A DNA stretch of 64,000 bases from Streptomyces rubrogriseus (GTDB lineage: Bacteria; Actinomycetota; Actinomycetes; Streptomycetales; Streptomycetaceae). How positions within the stretch are numbered: position 1 is the first letter of the stretch; every line of letters begins with the position of its first letter. The DNA lies in contig NZ_CP116256.1 in assembly GCF_027947575.1 (NCBI RefSeq), forward strand, positions 5,332,001 through 5,396,000, read 5' to 3'. The position numbers were made by a program, and so were the translations under genes. Shown here in pieces: positions 27,538 to 37,949 of the stretch. The notes beneath the pieces were generated by a model. The model saw nothing but the letters and a program-made list of their open reading frames with translations, was not told where the DNA came from and made no database searches.

Positions 27538-28158
27538 GTGGGGAGAGTGCGGTTGAGCGTGGCGGAGCGGCGCGAGGAGCTGCTGGGCGCCGCCATCGAG
27601 CAGATATCGGCGCGGGGCGTGGCGGCGTTGCGGATCGCCGACGTGGCCGCGGCGCTCGGCGTCAGCAACGCCCTGGTGCTCTACCACTTCTCCACGAAGG
27701 AGCGCCTGGTCGCCGCCGCGTTCACGCATGCCGCCGAGGACGACCTCGCCCATCTGCGGGGGCTGCTGGCCCGTCGCACGTCGGCGCTGCGCCGGCTGCG
27801 GGCGGCCGTGCGGTGGTACGCGCCGACCGGGCCGGCCAAGGGCTGGCGGCTGTGGATCGAGGGCTGGGCGGCGGCGCCGCGCGAGCCCGCGCTGCGGGAG
27901 GTCGCGCGCGAGCTGGACCGCCAGTGGAAGGCGGCGATCGCCGAGGTCATCGCCGAGGGCGTGGCCGCCGGTGAGTTCTCCTGCCCCGAGCCGGACGCCG
28001 CGGCCCTGCGGCTGACGGCGTTGCTGGACGGGCTGGCGGTGCAGCTCACCTCGTACACGGGCACGGTGTCGCGGGCCCGGGCGCAGGCGTGGGTGGACGA
28101 CGCCCTGGCCCGGGAACTGGGCCTGGAGCGGGCGGCGTTGACACCGACGCGGCGTTAG
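27538..28158 (+). CDS. TetR-family regulator
   Basis: This 206-residue TetR protein has the helix-turn-helix AIEQISARGVAALRIADVAAALGVSNALVLYHFSTKERLV (about 21-60) and a longer C-terminal domain of the TetR_C type (WRLWIEGWAAAPREPALREVARELDRQW). The GTG at 27538 lies 7 nt after a TAGGGT -10 box, suggesting leaderless translation. A TTG at 27553 with GGGGAGA 6 nt upstream is an alternative. It is divergent from the MBL-fold hydrolase gene, which it may control. Confidence 0.9.
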   Translation: MGRVRLSVAERREELLGAAIEQISARGVAALRIADVAAALGVSNALVLYHFSTKERLVAAAFTHAAEDDLAHLRGLLARRTSALRRLRAAVRWYAPTGPAKGWRLWIEGWAAAPREPALREVARELDRQWKAAIAEVIAEGVAAGEFSCPEPDAAALRLTALLDGLAVQLTSYTGTVSRARAQAWVDDALARELGLERAALTPTRR

Positions 28159-28219
28159 CGCCCGTCGGGACACCGGCCAGCCGGTGCACCGGCCCGCCGG
28201 GACAGCACCGGCCTCGGTG

Positions 28220-29038
28220 TCAGGCCACCGCGGCGATCCGCGTCTTGATGTCGTCCGGAGACAGCGTCCCCTTGGCCGTCACGTGGTCGCCCGACGACTC
28301 GCCCCGCAGCCGGCGCCCGATCCACGGCACCAGGTACTCGCGCGCCCAGTGCACGTCGTCGCGCCGGACGTCGAGCGTGCCGCGCGGCGGCAGGGGCGGC
28401 CAGGGCTGGTCCGGATCGGCCGGGACGCGCAGGCCCAGGGCCTGCCCCGCGCGCAGCGCCACCCGGGTGTGCCCCTCCGGCGACAGGTGCAGCCGGTCGG
28501 CGTCCCACGCCCTGCGGTCCTGGACGCTCCGCAGCGACCACAGGTCGAGCACCGGGCAGCCGTAGCGGTCGGCGATGGCGCGGACGTGCCCGTTGTACGT
28601 GGCGATCTTGCCGCGCAGGTGCTTGAGGACGGGCACCCCCCGGGTGTCGAACCCGGTGGTCACCAGGACGGTTCCGGCCGCGGCGGTCAGCGCGGCCACC
28701 GCCAGCTCGAACCGCTCGGCGACCTCGTCGGGATCGGTGCCGGGCCGGATGATGTCGTTGCCGCCCGCCGCGAACGAGACGAGGTCGGGCGCGAGTCCGA
28801 CGACCCGCGGGACCTGTTCCGCCACGATCTGGTCGAGGAGCCTGCCGCGCACGGCGAGGTTCGTGTACGTGAAGTCGCCCTCGGGGCGCCGGTCCGCGAG
28901 CAGTACGGCGAGCCGGTCGGCCCAGCCGACGAACGCCCCGTCGGGGCCGGGGTCGCCGACGCCCTCGGTGAAGCTGTCCCCCACCGCCACGTACGACCCG
29001 ATCACTGCTCTGCTGTCACTCTTCGAATCGTCTGCCAC
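28220..29038 (-). CDS. SGNH/GDSL hydrolase
   Basis: This 272-residue SGNH hydrolase has the nucleophile block GDSFTEG (20-26), the glycine and asparagine blocks (LAVRGR and AGGNDI) and the catalytic Asp-His pair in DRLHLSPEGH. Such enzymes are esterases, lipases or acyltransferases. No signal peptide is visible, so it is probably cytoplasmic. The start is the GTG at 29038, without a clear ribosome site. It converges with tetR across a 61-bp gap that has CCGGTGCACCGG symmetry. The substrate is unknown. Confidence 0.92.
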   Translation of the reverse strand: MADDSKSDSRAVIGSYVAVGDSFTEGVGDPGPDGAFVGWADRLAVLLADRRPEGDFTYTNLAVRGRLLDQIVAEQVPRVVGLAPDLVSFAAGGNDIIRPGTDPDEVAERFELAVAALTAAAGTVLVTTGFDTRGVPVLKHLRGKIATYNGHVRAIADRYGCPVLDLWSLRSVQDRRAWDADRLHLSPEGHTRVALRAGQALGLRVPADPDQPWPPLPPRGTLDVRRDDVHWAREYLVPWIGRRLRGESSGDHVTAKGTLSPDDIKTRIAAVA

Positions 29039-29189
29039 ATCGGCCCATGATTCACCTTGGAATGTGACCTACGCGACCGTAGGAAGGGATTGACGGGCGG
29101 TGAGAAAGGCCACGCCTAAAGTATTCGTCAATTCCGGAATACGGCGAGGGCCCTGCACGGCGCCTGCACCGGGGTCCGGACACGCCGAA

Positions 29190-29217
29190 GGCCGGACCCG
29201 GGGATCGGGGTCCGGCC
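29190..29217 (-). terminator. Terminator after the LysM/M23 peptidase
   Basis: A 10-bp perfect stem (GGCCGGACCC / GGGTCCGGCC) with an 8-nt loop lies 33 bp after the peptidase stop codon. Confidence 0.8.
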
Positions 29218-29249
29218 TCCGGTGCGCGGGGGCCGCGCGGAACCGGTCG

Positions 29250-30188
29250 TCAGACGGAGACGCCGTGCGAGCGCAGGAACGCCAGCGGGTCGATGTCCGA
29301 GCCGTAGTCCGGCGTGGTGCGGATCTCGAAGTGCAGGTGCGGGCCGGTCACGTTGCCGGTGGCGCCCGAGAGGCCGACCTGCTGACCCGCCGTCACCGAC
29401 TGACCGGCGGAGACGGAGAGCGAGGAGAGGTGGGCGTACTGGGCGTAGTGGCCGTCGGCGAGCTGGATGACGACCTGGTTGCCGTACGCGCCGCCCCAGC
29501 CGGCCGAGACGACGGTGCCCGCGCCGACGGCCTTGAGGGAGGTGCCGGTCGGGACGACGAAGTCGGTGCCGGTGTGGTAGCCGCTGGACCACATGCTGCC
29601 GGACTGGTGGTACGGGGTGCCGACGGTGCCGCCCGCGACGGGGGAGGTGTAGCCGCTGGTGGTGCCCGTGGACTGGCTGCCGGAGTCCGAGGAGGAGGCC
29701 TTCTCGACGTCCGTCGACTTCTGGGCCGGCTTCGCGGCGGGCTTCGCGGCAGGCTTCTCGGCGGACTTCTGCGCGGGCTTCTCGGACTGCGCGGAGGACG
29801 GCGCCGACGACTTGGCGGCCTGGCCGCCGATCGACAGCTTGAGGCCGGGGTGGATCAGCGACGGGTCGGAACCGACGGCCTCGCGGTTGTCCGCGTAGAG
29901 CTTCTTCCAGCCGCCGTCGACGTCCTGCTCGTCGGCGATCTTCGAGAGGTAGTCGCCGCTCTTCACCGTGTAGGTGTGCGAGTCGGAGTTCTTCTCGGCG
30001 GCGGCCTTCTTGGCCGACGCCGGAACGGAGTGCACGGCCTGCTCGGAAACGGAGTGCGCGGGAGCGGCGTTGGCGGCGGCGGCACCCATCAGCGGGAGCG
30101 CGAGCGCGGCGCCACCGGTCCCGGCGACGGCGATGGTGCGGGTCAGGCGCATGGCCCTGGTACGGCGGTGCTTACCCTTCGCGGGCAT
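29250..30188 (-). CDS. Secreted LysM / M23 peptidoglycan peptidase
   Basis: This 312-residue exported cell-wall hydrolase has a basic N-terminus and hydrophobic signal (about 18-42, ending ANAAPA), a LysM domain (YTVKSGDYLSKIADEQ, about 72-120), an Ala/Lys/Pro/Ser linker with AKPA and EKPA units, and an M23 domain. The zinc ligands are in HTGTD (HxxxD) and HLHFE (HxH), so it should be active on peptide cross-links. GGAGAGG precedes the ATG. Its leader holds a c-di-AMP riboswitch, the standard control of wall-remodelling genes in Actinobacteria. Confidence 0.95.
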   Translation of the reverse strand: MPAKGKHRRTRAMRLTRTIAVAGTGGAALALPLMGAAAANAAPAHSVSEQAVHSVPASAKKAAAEKNSDSHTYTVKSGDYLSKIADEQDVDGGWKKLYADNREAVGSDPSLIHPGLKLSIGGQAAKSSAPSSAQSEKPAQKSAEKPAAKPAAKPAQKSTDVEKASSSDSGSQSTGTTSGYTSPVAGGTVGTPYHQSGSMWSSGYHTGTDFVVPTGTSLKAVGAGTVVSAGWGGAYGNQVVIQLADGHYAQYAHLSSLSVSAGQSVTAGQQVGLSGATGNVTGPHLHFEIRTTPDYGSDIDPLAFLRSHGVSV

Positions 30189-30203
30189 GGCGAATTCCTC
30201 TCC

Positions 30204-30385
30204 GGCGCCTGCGAGGTGAGCTGTCGGGTGCGGGCTGGAGATGCCCGGCCGCGCCGAAACGCGGCTTTACCCCAAGCCGTTCCGGGAACCGGAACAGGCA
30301 GTTCTACCTGTGGGTCCCCCGCTCCTGCCGTGTACGGGTGGTCGATGAGTGCGGGCTCCGGTCGGCGGCAGGATTAGGCGTCCGT
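30204..30385 (-). ncRNA. c-di-AMP riboswitch (ydaO-yuaA leader)
   Basis: The minus strand shows the conserved blocks of this class in order: GACGCCTAATCC, GGCAGGAGCGGGGGACCCA, CTTGGGGTAAAGCC, GGCCGGGCATCTCC and CCCGACAGCTCACCTCGCAGGC. The outer GCCT/AGGC pairing closes P1 just before the ribosome site of the M23 peptidase. In Actinobacteria this RNA binds cyclic di-AMP and turns off wall hydrolases and resuscitation-promoting factors. The exact ends were set by eye. Confidence 0.93.
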
Positions 30386-30774
30386 CCGGATCGGTGGTGA
30401 ACGTAAGGGACCAAGACGCACAGGGACAAGCGAAGGGTTCCCCCGGCAGGTGTTCCGATTGATCCTTTACGGGAATGTCCGGTAACCCTGCGTCGATTTC
30501 CGCGGCACGCTTTTGCTTAAAGCCCCTTGAGAAACAGTTGAATTACGTGAACATGACGGGCAACGCACGGTCACGGATATGACGCTGCTCACGCGCCCCT
30601 CATTCACCCTCCGCCATTTCAGGGCCAGTTGTAATTAAGATACCAATTCGGACAGAAGGGCCTTATCGGCCCGGAATATCCCTCGGGGCGCCATTTCGCG
30701 TCCGGGTGATGCCGTATCGTCGGGTGGAGCCCGCCGGCGAGCAGCGGCGGCGGGGCGGAGTGGGAGGAGCCCCC
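30386..30774. other. Intergenic region, divergent promoters
   Basis: This AT-richer stretch (for this genome) must hold the promoter of the riboswitch-peptidase transcript (minus) and that of the phosphatase (plus). A small hairpin GGGCC-TTATC-GGCCC is at about 30659-30673. No open frame with coding character was found. Confidence 0.4.
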
Positions 30775-31572
30775 GTGACGCAGCAGGTCCCGTCGACCGA
30801 ACCCGAGCTGACCGGTGTGCGCAACTTCCGGGACGTGGGCGGCCTGCCCACCGTGGACGGGCGGCGGGTGCGGCAGGGGGTGCTGTTCCGCAGCGGTCAC
30901 CTGGCTCACGCCACCGGGGAGGACGCCGCGTTCCTGGCCTCGCTGGGCCTGCACACGATCTTCGACTTCCGCAACGCGGCCGACCAGAAGCTCGAGGGCC
31001 CGGACGTCGAGCTGCCGGGCGTGCGCAATGTGAACCTGCCGCTGAGCGACCCGGCCGACGGCGCCGAGTTCTGGAAGATGGTCCGTGACGGCGACCTCGA
31101 CCAGCTGCGCGAGATCCTGGCCGACGGCAAGGCCGCGGACCGGATGATCGGCTCCTACCGCGCGATCGTCACGGAGCGCACCGCGGAGCACTCCCGCATC
31201 CTGCACGCGCTCGCCGAGGACAGCGTCCCGGCCCTGATGCACTGCGCCGCCGGAAAGGACCGCGCGGGCCTGTCGATCGCCGTCACGCTGCTCGCCCTCG
31301 GTGTCGAGCGCGAGGCCGTCGTCGAGGACTACCTGAAGTCGAATGCCGCGCACCGCCGCTACAAGGTGCGCCGCAGCGGTTCCGCGGCCTCGGCCTACTC
31401 CCCCGAGGTCATGGAGCTGCTCAGCCCCCTGTTCGACGCGCGCGCCGAGTACCTGGCGGCGGCCTTCGAGACCGTCGAGGAGACGTGGGGCGGCGTCGAC
31501 GCCTACCTGGAGCAGGGCCTGCGGCTCACTCCCGCGACCCGGGAGCGGCTGCGCGAGCGGATGCTGGACTGA
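30775..31572 (+). CDS. Tyrosine/serine protein phosphatase (DSP-like, Y_phosphatase3)
   Basis: This 265-residue phosphatase carries the P-loop HCAAGKDRAG (CX5R) and the N-terminal family block GVRNFRDVGGLPTVDGRRVRQGVLFRSG. Members dephosphorylate protein tyrosine or phosphoinositides. The GTG at 30775 follows GGAGGAG with a 5-nt spacer; an ATG-initiated extension from 30706 has no ribosome site. It stands alone on the plus strand and meets the small membrane gene at its 3' end. Confidence 0.93.
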   Translation: MTQQVPSTEPELTGVRNFRDVGGLPTVDGRRVRQGVLFRSGHLAHATGEDAAFLASLGLHTIFDFRNAADQKLEGPDVELPGVRNVNLPLSDPADGAEFWKMVRDGDLDQLREILADGKAADRMIGSYRAIVTERTAEHSRILHALAEDSVPALMHCAAGKDRAGLSIAVTLLALGVEREAVVEDYLKSNAAHRRYKVRRSGSAASAYSPEVMELLSPLFDARAEYLAAAFETVEETWGGVDAYLEQGLRLTPATRERLRERMLD

Positions 31573-31593
31573 GCCACCCGCCCGCGGCCGGCG

Positions 31594-31713
31594 CTACTTG
31601 GCGCCCACCTCGAACAGCAGGTAGAGGAAGCCGCCGAAGACGTGCCCCAGGGCGATGTAGACGATCAGCCGCACCCACAGGGCGCGCGGGAACTTCTCCT
31701 GCATGGTGCTCAT
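31594..31713 (-). CDS. Small membrane protein (DUF6126-like)
   Basis: A 39-residue protein with one transmembrane helix (about residues 15-35, VRLIVYIALGHVFGGFLYLL). It starts at the ATG overlapping the stop of the XRE regulator (ATGA), so the two are translationally coupled. It resembles the short actinobacterial DUF6126 proteins that I recall next to XRE/cupin regulators. The function is unknown; a membrane partner of the regulator is one idea. Confidence 0.75.
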   Translation of the reverse strand: MSTMQEKFPRALWVRLIVYIALGHVFGGFLYLLFEVGAK

Positions 31714-32324
31714 GGCGTCTCTCCAGGGGTCGGGCCGAGGCACGGGGCGGCCGTCGGGCTCTGCAGCAGGGTGTGGACGAACAGCAGCTCGACCCCGTCG
31801 GGGTCCTGCGCGGCGATCCGGTGCGGGGTCATCGAGTCGAAGTGGGCGCTGTCCCCCGCGGTGAGCCGGTGCTCGGTGTCCCCGAGGCGCAGTCGCAGCC
31901 GGCCCCGCAGGACGTGCAGCCACTCCTCGCCGGGGTGCACCCGCACGACGTCGCCCTGGGAGCCGTACGGAACCTGGACGCGCAGGGCCTGCATGCCGCG
32001 GCCCGGCGCTCCGGCCCGCCAGTACGTCCAGCCGCCCGCGGCGGTGGGTTCCATGTCGGCGGCCCGCACTACGGCATCCCGGTCCGCGGCCGCCTCGCCC
32101 AGCAGCTCGGCGACGGTCGTACCGTAGACCCGGGCGAGGGAGAGCAGCATCGGCAGCGAGGGCTGGCGCTGCCCGGTCTCCAGGCGGGAGAGGTGGGCGG
32201 GCGAGAGCCCCGCGGCGCGGGCCGCGGCCTCCAATGTGAGGACGGCCCGCCGCCGCAGCTCACGCAGCTGGGGCGCGACGGCGGCGACCGACCCCTCGGC
32301 GGGGCCGGTCTCGGAGGAACTCAT
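31710..32324 (-). CDS. XRE-family regulator with cupin domain
   Basis: This 204-residue regulator has an XRE helix-turn-helix at about 20-75 (LTLEAAARAAGLSPAHLSRLETGQRQPSLPMLLSLARVYG) and a cupin_2 domain at about 110-190 (VHPGEEWLHVLRGRLRLRLGDTEHRLTAGDSAHFDSMTPHRI). The GGAGG before the ATG is only one base away, which would make initiation weak. Two TTGCC-N5-GGCAA palindromes 20 bp apart lie just upstream and are likely autoregulatory operators. It forms a two-gene unit with the small membrane protein. Confidence 0.93.
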   Translation of the reverse strand: MSSSETGPAEGSVAAVAPQLRELRRRAVLTLEAAARAAGLSPAHLSRLETGQRQPSLPMLLSLARVYGTTVAELLGEAAADRDAVVRAADMEPTAAGGWTYWRAGAPGRGMQALRVQVPYGSQGDVVRVHPGEEWLHVLRGRLRLRLGDTEHRLTAGDSAHFDSMTPHRIAAQDPDGVELLFVHTLLQSPTAAPCLGPTPGETP

Positions 32325-32344
32325 GCCTCCATTCAGCCCGAAAC

Positions 32345-32379
32345 TTGCCCGTCAGGCAAATTCCTTGCCTCAGAGGCAA
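32345..32379. promoter_or_regulatory. Tandem TTGCC-N5-GGCAA operators
   Basis: TTGCCCGTCAGGCAA (32345-32359) and TTGCCTCAGAGGCAA (32365-32379) share perfect 5-bp half-sites and are centred 20 bp apart, two helical turns. They lie 21 bp from the XRE regulator start, between it and the end of the hopanoid operon. Confidence 0.8.
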
Positions 32380-32397
32380 AAACACCGGAGGCTGCGC

Positions 32398-33783
32398 TCA
32401 ACGGTTGGCCACCGCCTGCTTGACCAGGGTCTTCCCGAAGTCCCACATCAGGCCACCGCCATTGTGCGCGTCCTCCATCACCTCCGTGAAGGCGTCGACG
32501 AACCGGTCGGCGTCGGCGGTGTCGACGATCAGCGGCGGGATCAGTTTGATCACCTCCAGGTGGTCGCCGGACACCTGGGTCAGGATCCGGTGCCGTTGCA
32601 GCAGCGGCACGACCACCATCTGCGCGAACAGTCCCTTCCGCGCGGCCTGCAGCATCGTCCAGCGGCTGCGCAGCTTCAGGGACCTCGGACGGCCGAACTC
32701 GATGCCGATCATCAGTCCGCGGCCCCGGACGTCGGCGAGCAGCTCGTAGCGGTCCACCAGCTCCGCGAGCCGGGACTTCAGCCGCTCCCCCACCGCGGCG
32801 GCGTTCGCGACGATCTCCTCGTTCTCCATCACCGACAGCACCGCGAGCCCGGCGGCCATGGCCTGTGCGTTGGACCCGAAGCTCGCCGAGTGGACCTGCA
32901 CGCGGTCCATCGAGGAGTACACCTTCTGGAAGATCCAGTCCTTGCCCAGGGTGGCCCCCACCGGGACGTAACCGCCGGACAGCGCCTTGGCCACGCAGAC
33001 CAGGTCGGGCTCCACCCCGTCCGAGTGCTGGTAGGCGTAGAACTTGCCGGTCCGGCCGAGGCCGGTCTGCACCTCGTCGGCGATCAGCAGCGCCTTGTGC
33101 CGGTGCAGCAGCTCCTGCGCGGCGAGCAGGTAGCCGGGCGGGGCCTCGTGCACGCCCTTGCCCTGGACCGGCTCCACGATCAGGGCCGCCACGTCGCCCT
33201 TCTTCAGCTCCCGAGCCAGGGCGTCCAGGTCGCCGAGCGGGACGGCGGTGTCGGGCAGCAGGGGTGCGAAGCCCTTGCGGAAGCCGTCCTCGCCGTTGAC
33301 GGAGAGCGAGCCGGCGGTCAGTCCGTGGAAGGCGTGCGTGCAGTACAGGATCCGCTGTCTGCCGGTCGCGTACCGGGCGAACTTGAGCGCGGTCTCGACG
33401 GCCTCGGTGCCGCTGTTGCCGAAGAAGACGCGGTCCAGGTGCGGGCTGTAGGAGAGCAGCTTCTCGGCCAGCAACCCGGGCAGCGGCGGGCAGTCGAAGC
33501 GGGTCAGGTCGGCGAGCGAGGCGTCGAGCACGTCGTGCAGCGCCTTGCGGACGACCGGGTGGTGGCGGCCCAGGCCCATCACCGCGAACCCGGCGAGCAT
33601 GTCCAGGTAGTCGTTGCCGTCCGCGTCCCAGAAGTGCGCGCCCTCGGCACGCTCGTAGACCTTGTCGAAGCCGATGGTGTGCAGCATGCGCGGCAGCTGG
33701 TGGTTGAGGTGCTTGGCGTGCAGCTCGTACCGCTCGGCTCCGCGCTCGGCCAAGAGCGCGGCGAGGTCGAACTCCTTGGTCAT
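32398..33783 (-). CDS. hpnO: PLP class III aminotransferase of the hopanoid operon
   Basis: This 461-residue class III aminotransferase has the PLP lysine in CVAKALSGGYVPVGATLG and the substrate/cofactor block DEVQTGLGRTGKFYAY. It is the last gene of the hopanoid operon, abutting dxs with no gap (TGA then ATG) and preceded by AAGGAGAG. In Streptomyces an aminotransferase at this place is linked to the amino group of aminobacteriohopanetriol, made from ribosylhopane. The hpnO name is by analogy with other bacteria. Confidence 0.88.
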   Translation of the reverse strand: MTKEFDLAALLAERGAERYELHAKHLNHQLPRMLHTIGFDKVYERAEGAHFWDADGNDYLDMLAGFAVMGLGRHHPVVRKALHDVLDASLADLTRFDCPPLPGLLAEKLLSYSPHLDRVFFGNSGTEAVETALKFARYATGRQRILYCTHAFHGLTAGSLSVNGEDGFRKGFAPLLPDTAVPLGDLDALARELKKGDVAALIVEPVQGKGVHEAPPGYLLAAQELLHRHKALLIADEVQTGLGRTGKFYAYQHSDGVEPDLVCVAKALSGGYVPVGATLGKDWIFQKVYSSMDRVQVHSASFGSNAQAMAAGLAVLSVMENEEIVANAAAVGERLKSRLAELVDRYELLADVRGRGLMIGIEFGRPRSLKLRSRWTMLQAARKGLFAQMVVVPLLQRHRILTQVSGDHLEVIKLIPPLIVDTADADRFVDAFTEVMEDAHNGGGLMWDFGKTLVKQAVANR

Positions 33784-35736
33784 TCAGTTCTCTCCTTGGG
33801 CTGGCATGACGATCCGTCCGTCGCCGGACTGTTCCACTGCCGGTTTCCCGGGCCCCTCCCCGACCGGTTCGGCGAGGGCCAGGCTCGCGGCGATCCGACC
33901 GGCGACGTCGACCGGGGTGAGGCCGATGTCCGCGAGCACCTCGGCGCGCTTGGCGTGCGCGAGGAACTGCTCGGGGATGCCGAAGCGGCGCACGGGGACG
34001 TCGACCTCGGCGTCGCCGAGCGCCAGTGCCACCGCAGAGCCGACCCCGGCGGCGCGGCTGTTGTCCTCGACGACGGCCACCAGGCGGTGCTCGGCCGCGA
34101 GGGGCGCGAGCGCCGGGTCGACGGGCTTGACCCAGCGGGGGTCGACGACGGTGCAGCCGATGCCTCGGGCCTCGAGGAGTTCGGCGGCGCCGAGGCACAC
34201 GGGTGCCATCACGCCCACCGACACGAGCAGCACCTCGGGCCGGTCCGCGGCGTGCAGGACGTCCAGGCCGCCGATCCGGTCGACGGCGGGTACGGCGGGA
34301 CCGACGGACTCCTTCGGGAAGCGCAGCAGCGTCGGCGCGTCGTCCACGGCGACCGCCTCGCGCAGCTGGGCGCGCAGCTGGTCGGCGTCGCGCGGGGCGG
34401 CGATCCGCAGCCCGGGGACGACCTGGAGGACGGACATGTCCCACATGCCGTTGTGCGAGGCCCCGTCGACACCGGTGACGCCGGCCCGGTCCAGGACGAA
34501 GGTGACGCCGCAGCGGTGCAGTGCCACGTCCATCAGGAGCTGGTCGAAGGCGCGGTTGAGGAAGGTGGCGTACACGGCGACGACCGGGTGCAGTCCGCCG
34601 GTGGCGAGGCCGGCGGCGGACACCGCGGCGTGCTGCTCGGCGATGCCGACGTCCCAGACCCGGTCGGGGAACCGTTCGGCGAAGGGGGCGAGGCCGACCG
34701 GGTGCAGCATGGCCGCGGTGATCGCCACCACGTCCGTGCGCTCCTCGCCGATCCGGACGATCTCCTCACCGAACACGGAGGTCCAGGACGGCCCGCCCGC
34801 CGGGCCGAGCGGCTCGCAGGTGAGCGGGTCCATCACGCCGACCGTGTGGAAGTGGTCCTCCTCGTCGCGCAGGGCGGGCTCGTAGCCGCGGCCCTTCTCG
34901 GTGAGGCAGTGCACGAGCACCGGGCCGTGGAAGCGCTTCGCGCGGCGCAGCGCCGACTCGACGGCGCCGATGTCGTGCCCGTCGATCGGGCCGAGGTACT
35001 TCAGTCCCAGGTCCTCGAAGAGCCCCTGCGGGGCGAAGGCGTCCTTGAAGCCCTTCTTGGCGCCGTGCAGGGCCTCGTAGACGGTGTGCCCCACCACGGG
35101 CGTGCGCTGGAGCATGTCCTTGCCCCAGGCCAGGGCGCGCTCGTAGCCGTCGGTGGTGCGCAGGGTCGCGAGGTGGTTGGCGAGGCCGCCGATGGTCGGG
35201 GCGTACGAGCGTTCGTTGTCGTTGACGACGATGATCAGCGGCCGGTCCCTGGCCGCCGCGATGTTGTTCAGCGCCTCCCAGGCCATGCCGCCGGTGAGCG
35301 CACCGTCACCGATGACGGCGACGACGTGGCTGCGCTCCCCCTGCACCTGGCGGGCCTTGGCGAGGCCGTCGGCCCAGCCGAGGACGGTGGAGGCGTGACT
35401 GTTCTCGATGACGTCGTGCGCGGACTCCTCGCGCGAGGGGTAGCCGGACAGGCCGCCCTTGCTCCGCAGCTTGGAGAAGTCCTGACGTCCGGTCAGGAGT
35501 TTGTGCACATAGCTCTGGTGGCCGGTGTCCCACAGGATGCGGTCGTCCGGCGACTCGAAGACCCGGTGCAGGGCGACGGTGAGTTCCACCACGCCGAGGT
35601 TGGGTCCGAGGTGACCACCGGTGCGGGCGACCGCGTGCACCAGGAAGTCACGTATCTCGTCGGACAGTTCACCGAGTTCCGCCTCGGACAGCGCCTTCAG
35701 GTCGCGTGGTCCCCGGATGTTCTCCAGAATCGTCAC
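33784..35736 (-). CDS. dxs: 1-deoxy-D-xylulose-5-phosphate synthase
   Basis: This 650-residue thiamine-diphosphate enzyme joins pyruvate and glyceraldehyde 3-phosphate, the entry to the MEP isoprenoid pathway. The ThDP motif starts [16 protein letters not shown], and [13 protein letters not shown] and [18 protein letters not shown] are family signatures. Start is a GTG at 35736 with an AGGGGG site. It lies 25 bp after ispG and directly before the aminotransferase, so precursor supply is co-expressed with hopanoid synthesis. A second dxs elsewhere in the genome would be normal for Streptomyces. Confidence 0.96.
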   Translation of the reverse strand: MTILENIRGPRDLKALSEAELGELSDEIRDFLVHAVARTGGHLGPNLGVVELTVALHRVFESPDDRILWDTGHQSYVHKLLTGRQDFSKLRSKGGLSGYPSREESAHDVIENSHASTVLGWADGLAKARQVQGERSHVVAVIGDGALTGGMAWEALNNIAAARDRPLIIVVNDNERSYAPTIGGLANHLATLRTTDGYERALAWGKDMLQRTPVVGHTVYEALHGAKKGFKDAFAPQGLFEDLGLKYLGPIDGHDIGAVESALRRAKRFHGPVLVHCLTEKGRGYEPALRDEEDHFHTVGVMDPLTCEPLGPAGGPSWTSVFGEEIVRIGEERTDVVAITAAMLHPVGLAPFAERFPDRVWDVGIAEQHAAVSAAGLATGGLHPVVAVYATFLNRAFDQLLMDVALHRCGVTFVLDRAGVTGVDGASHNGMWDMSVLQVVPGLRIAAPRDADQLRAQLREAVAVDDAPTLLRFPKESVGPAVPAVDRIGGLDVLHAADRPEVLLVSVGVMAPVCLGAAELLEARGIGCTVVDPRWVKPVDPALAPLAAEHRLVAVVEDNSRAAGVGSAVALALGDAEVDVPVRRFGIPEQFLAHAKRAEVLADIGLTPVDVAGRIAASLALAEPVGEGPGKPAVEQSGDGRIVMPAQGEN

Positions 35737-35761
35737 GCTCGGGCCCCCTTCGGTCCGCGTT

Positions 35762-36916
<1,155 letters not shown>

Positions 36917-36920
36917 GACG

Positions 36921-37943
36921 TCACTCCCGGTTCCCGGAGACCGTCTCCCGCATGGCGCGCAGGGACTCCTTGAGCGAGCCCATGGTGGCCAGGACGGCGG
37001 TGGGCTCGTAGCCGCAGTGCGCCATGCAGTTGTCGCAGCGCGGGTCCTTGCCGCGGCCGTACTTGTCCCAGTCGGTCTTCTCGATCAGCTCCCGGTACGT
37101 CGGGACGTAGCCGTCGCTCATCAGGTAGCAGGGGCGCTGCCAGCCGAAGAGGGAGTAGTTCGGGATCGCCCACGCGGTGCACGGGAAGTCGACCTTGCCC
37201 TCGAGGAAGTCGAGGAACAGCGGGGAGTGGTTGAGCCGCCAGCGGGCCCGGTTGCCGCCCGAGAAGGCCTTCTTGAACAGCTCGCGGGTCTGCTCCACGC
37301 CCAGGAAGTGCTCCTGGTCGGGTGCCTTCTCGTAGGCGTAGGCGGGCGAGATCATCATCTCGTCGACCTTGAGGTCGTCGTTGAGGAAGTTGAGCACCTC
37401 GACGATGGTCTGCGGGGTGTCGGTGTTGAAGAAGGTCGAGTTGGTGGTCACCCGGAAGCCGCGCCGCTTGGCCTCCTTGATGGCCTCCACGGCCTCGTCG
37501 AACACGCCCTCCTTCGCCACGGACTCGTCGTGCCGCTCGCGCAGCCCGTCGATGTGCACCGCGAAGGCGAAGTACGGCGAGGGCTTGAACTTGTCCATCT
37601 TCTTGCGCATGAGCATGGCGTTGGTGCAGAGGAAGACGTACTTCCGCTTGGCCACCAACTGCCGCACGATCTCGTCGATCTGCGGGTGCATCAGGGGCTC
37701 GCCACCGGCGATGGAGACCATCGGCGCGCCCGATTCCAGCACCGCCCCGACGGCCTGCGCGACCGGCATGCGCTGCTTGAGCACACCGGCGGGGTGCTGG
37801 ATCTTGCCGCATCCCTCGCACGCCAGGTTGCAGGCGAAGAGCGGTTCCAGCTCCACGATGAGCGGGAACTTGTCCCGTCGGCGAATCTTCTGTTCGGCCA
37901 GGTATGTAGCGACCTTGATGGACTGGCGCAGCGGCATGGCCAT
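36921..37943 (-). CDS. hpnH: Adenosyl-hopene transferase HpnH (radical SAM)
   Basis: This 340-residue radical SAM enzyme adds the 5'-deoxyadenosyl group to diploptene, forming adenosylhopane, the first step of side-chain extension. The cluster motif is CNLACEGC (CxxxCxxC, about residues 38-45), followed by [10 protein letters not shown]. The HpnH start block [17 protein letters not shown] is intact. GGAGG overlaps the end of hpnG. Gap to hpnG is 6 bp. Confidence 0.95.
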   Translation of the reverse strand: MAMPLRQSIKVATYLAEQKIRRRDKFPLIVELEPLFACNLACEGCGKIQHPAGVLKQRMPVAQAVGAVLESGAPMVSIAGGEPLMHPQIDEIVRQLVAKRKYVFLCTNAMLMRKKMDKFKPSPYFAFAVHIDGLRERHDESVAKEGVFDEAVEAIKEAKRRGFRVTTNSTFFNTDTPQTIVEVLNFLNDDLKVDEMMISPAYAYEKAPDQEHFLGVEQTRELFKKAFSGGNRARWRLNHSPLFLDFLEGKVDFPCTAWAIPNYSLFGWQRPCYLMSDGYVPTYRELIEKTDWDKYGRGKDPRCDNCMAHCGYEPTAVLATMGSLKESLRAMRETVSGNRE

Positions 37944-37949
37944 CTGGGC

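Noticed and set aside
30619..31353. Minus-strand frame of 244 codons opposite the phosphatase
   Set aside because: The plus-strand gene has the CX5R motif and a strong ribosome site; the minus frame has no similarity.
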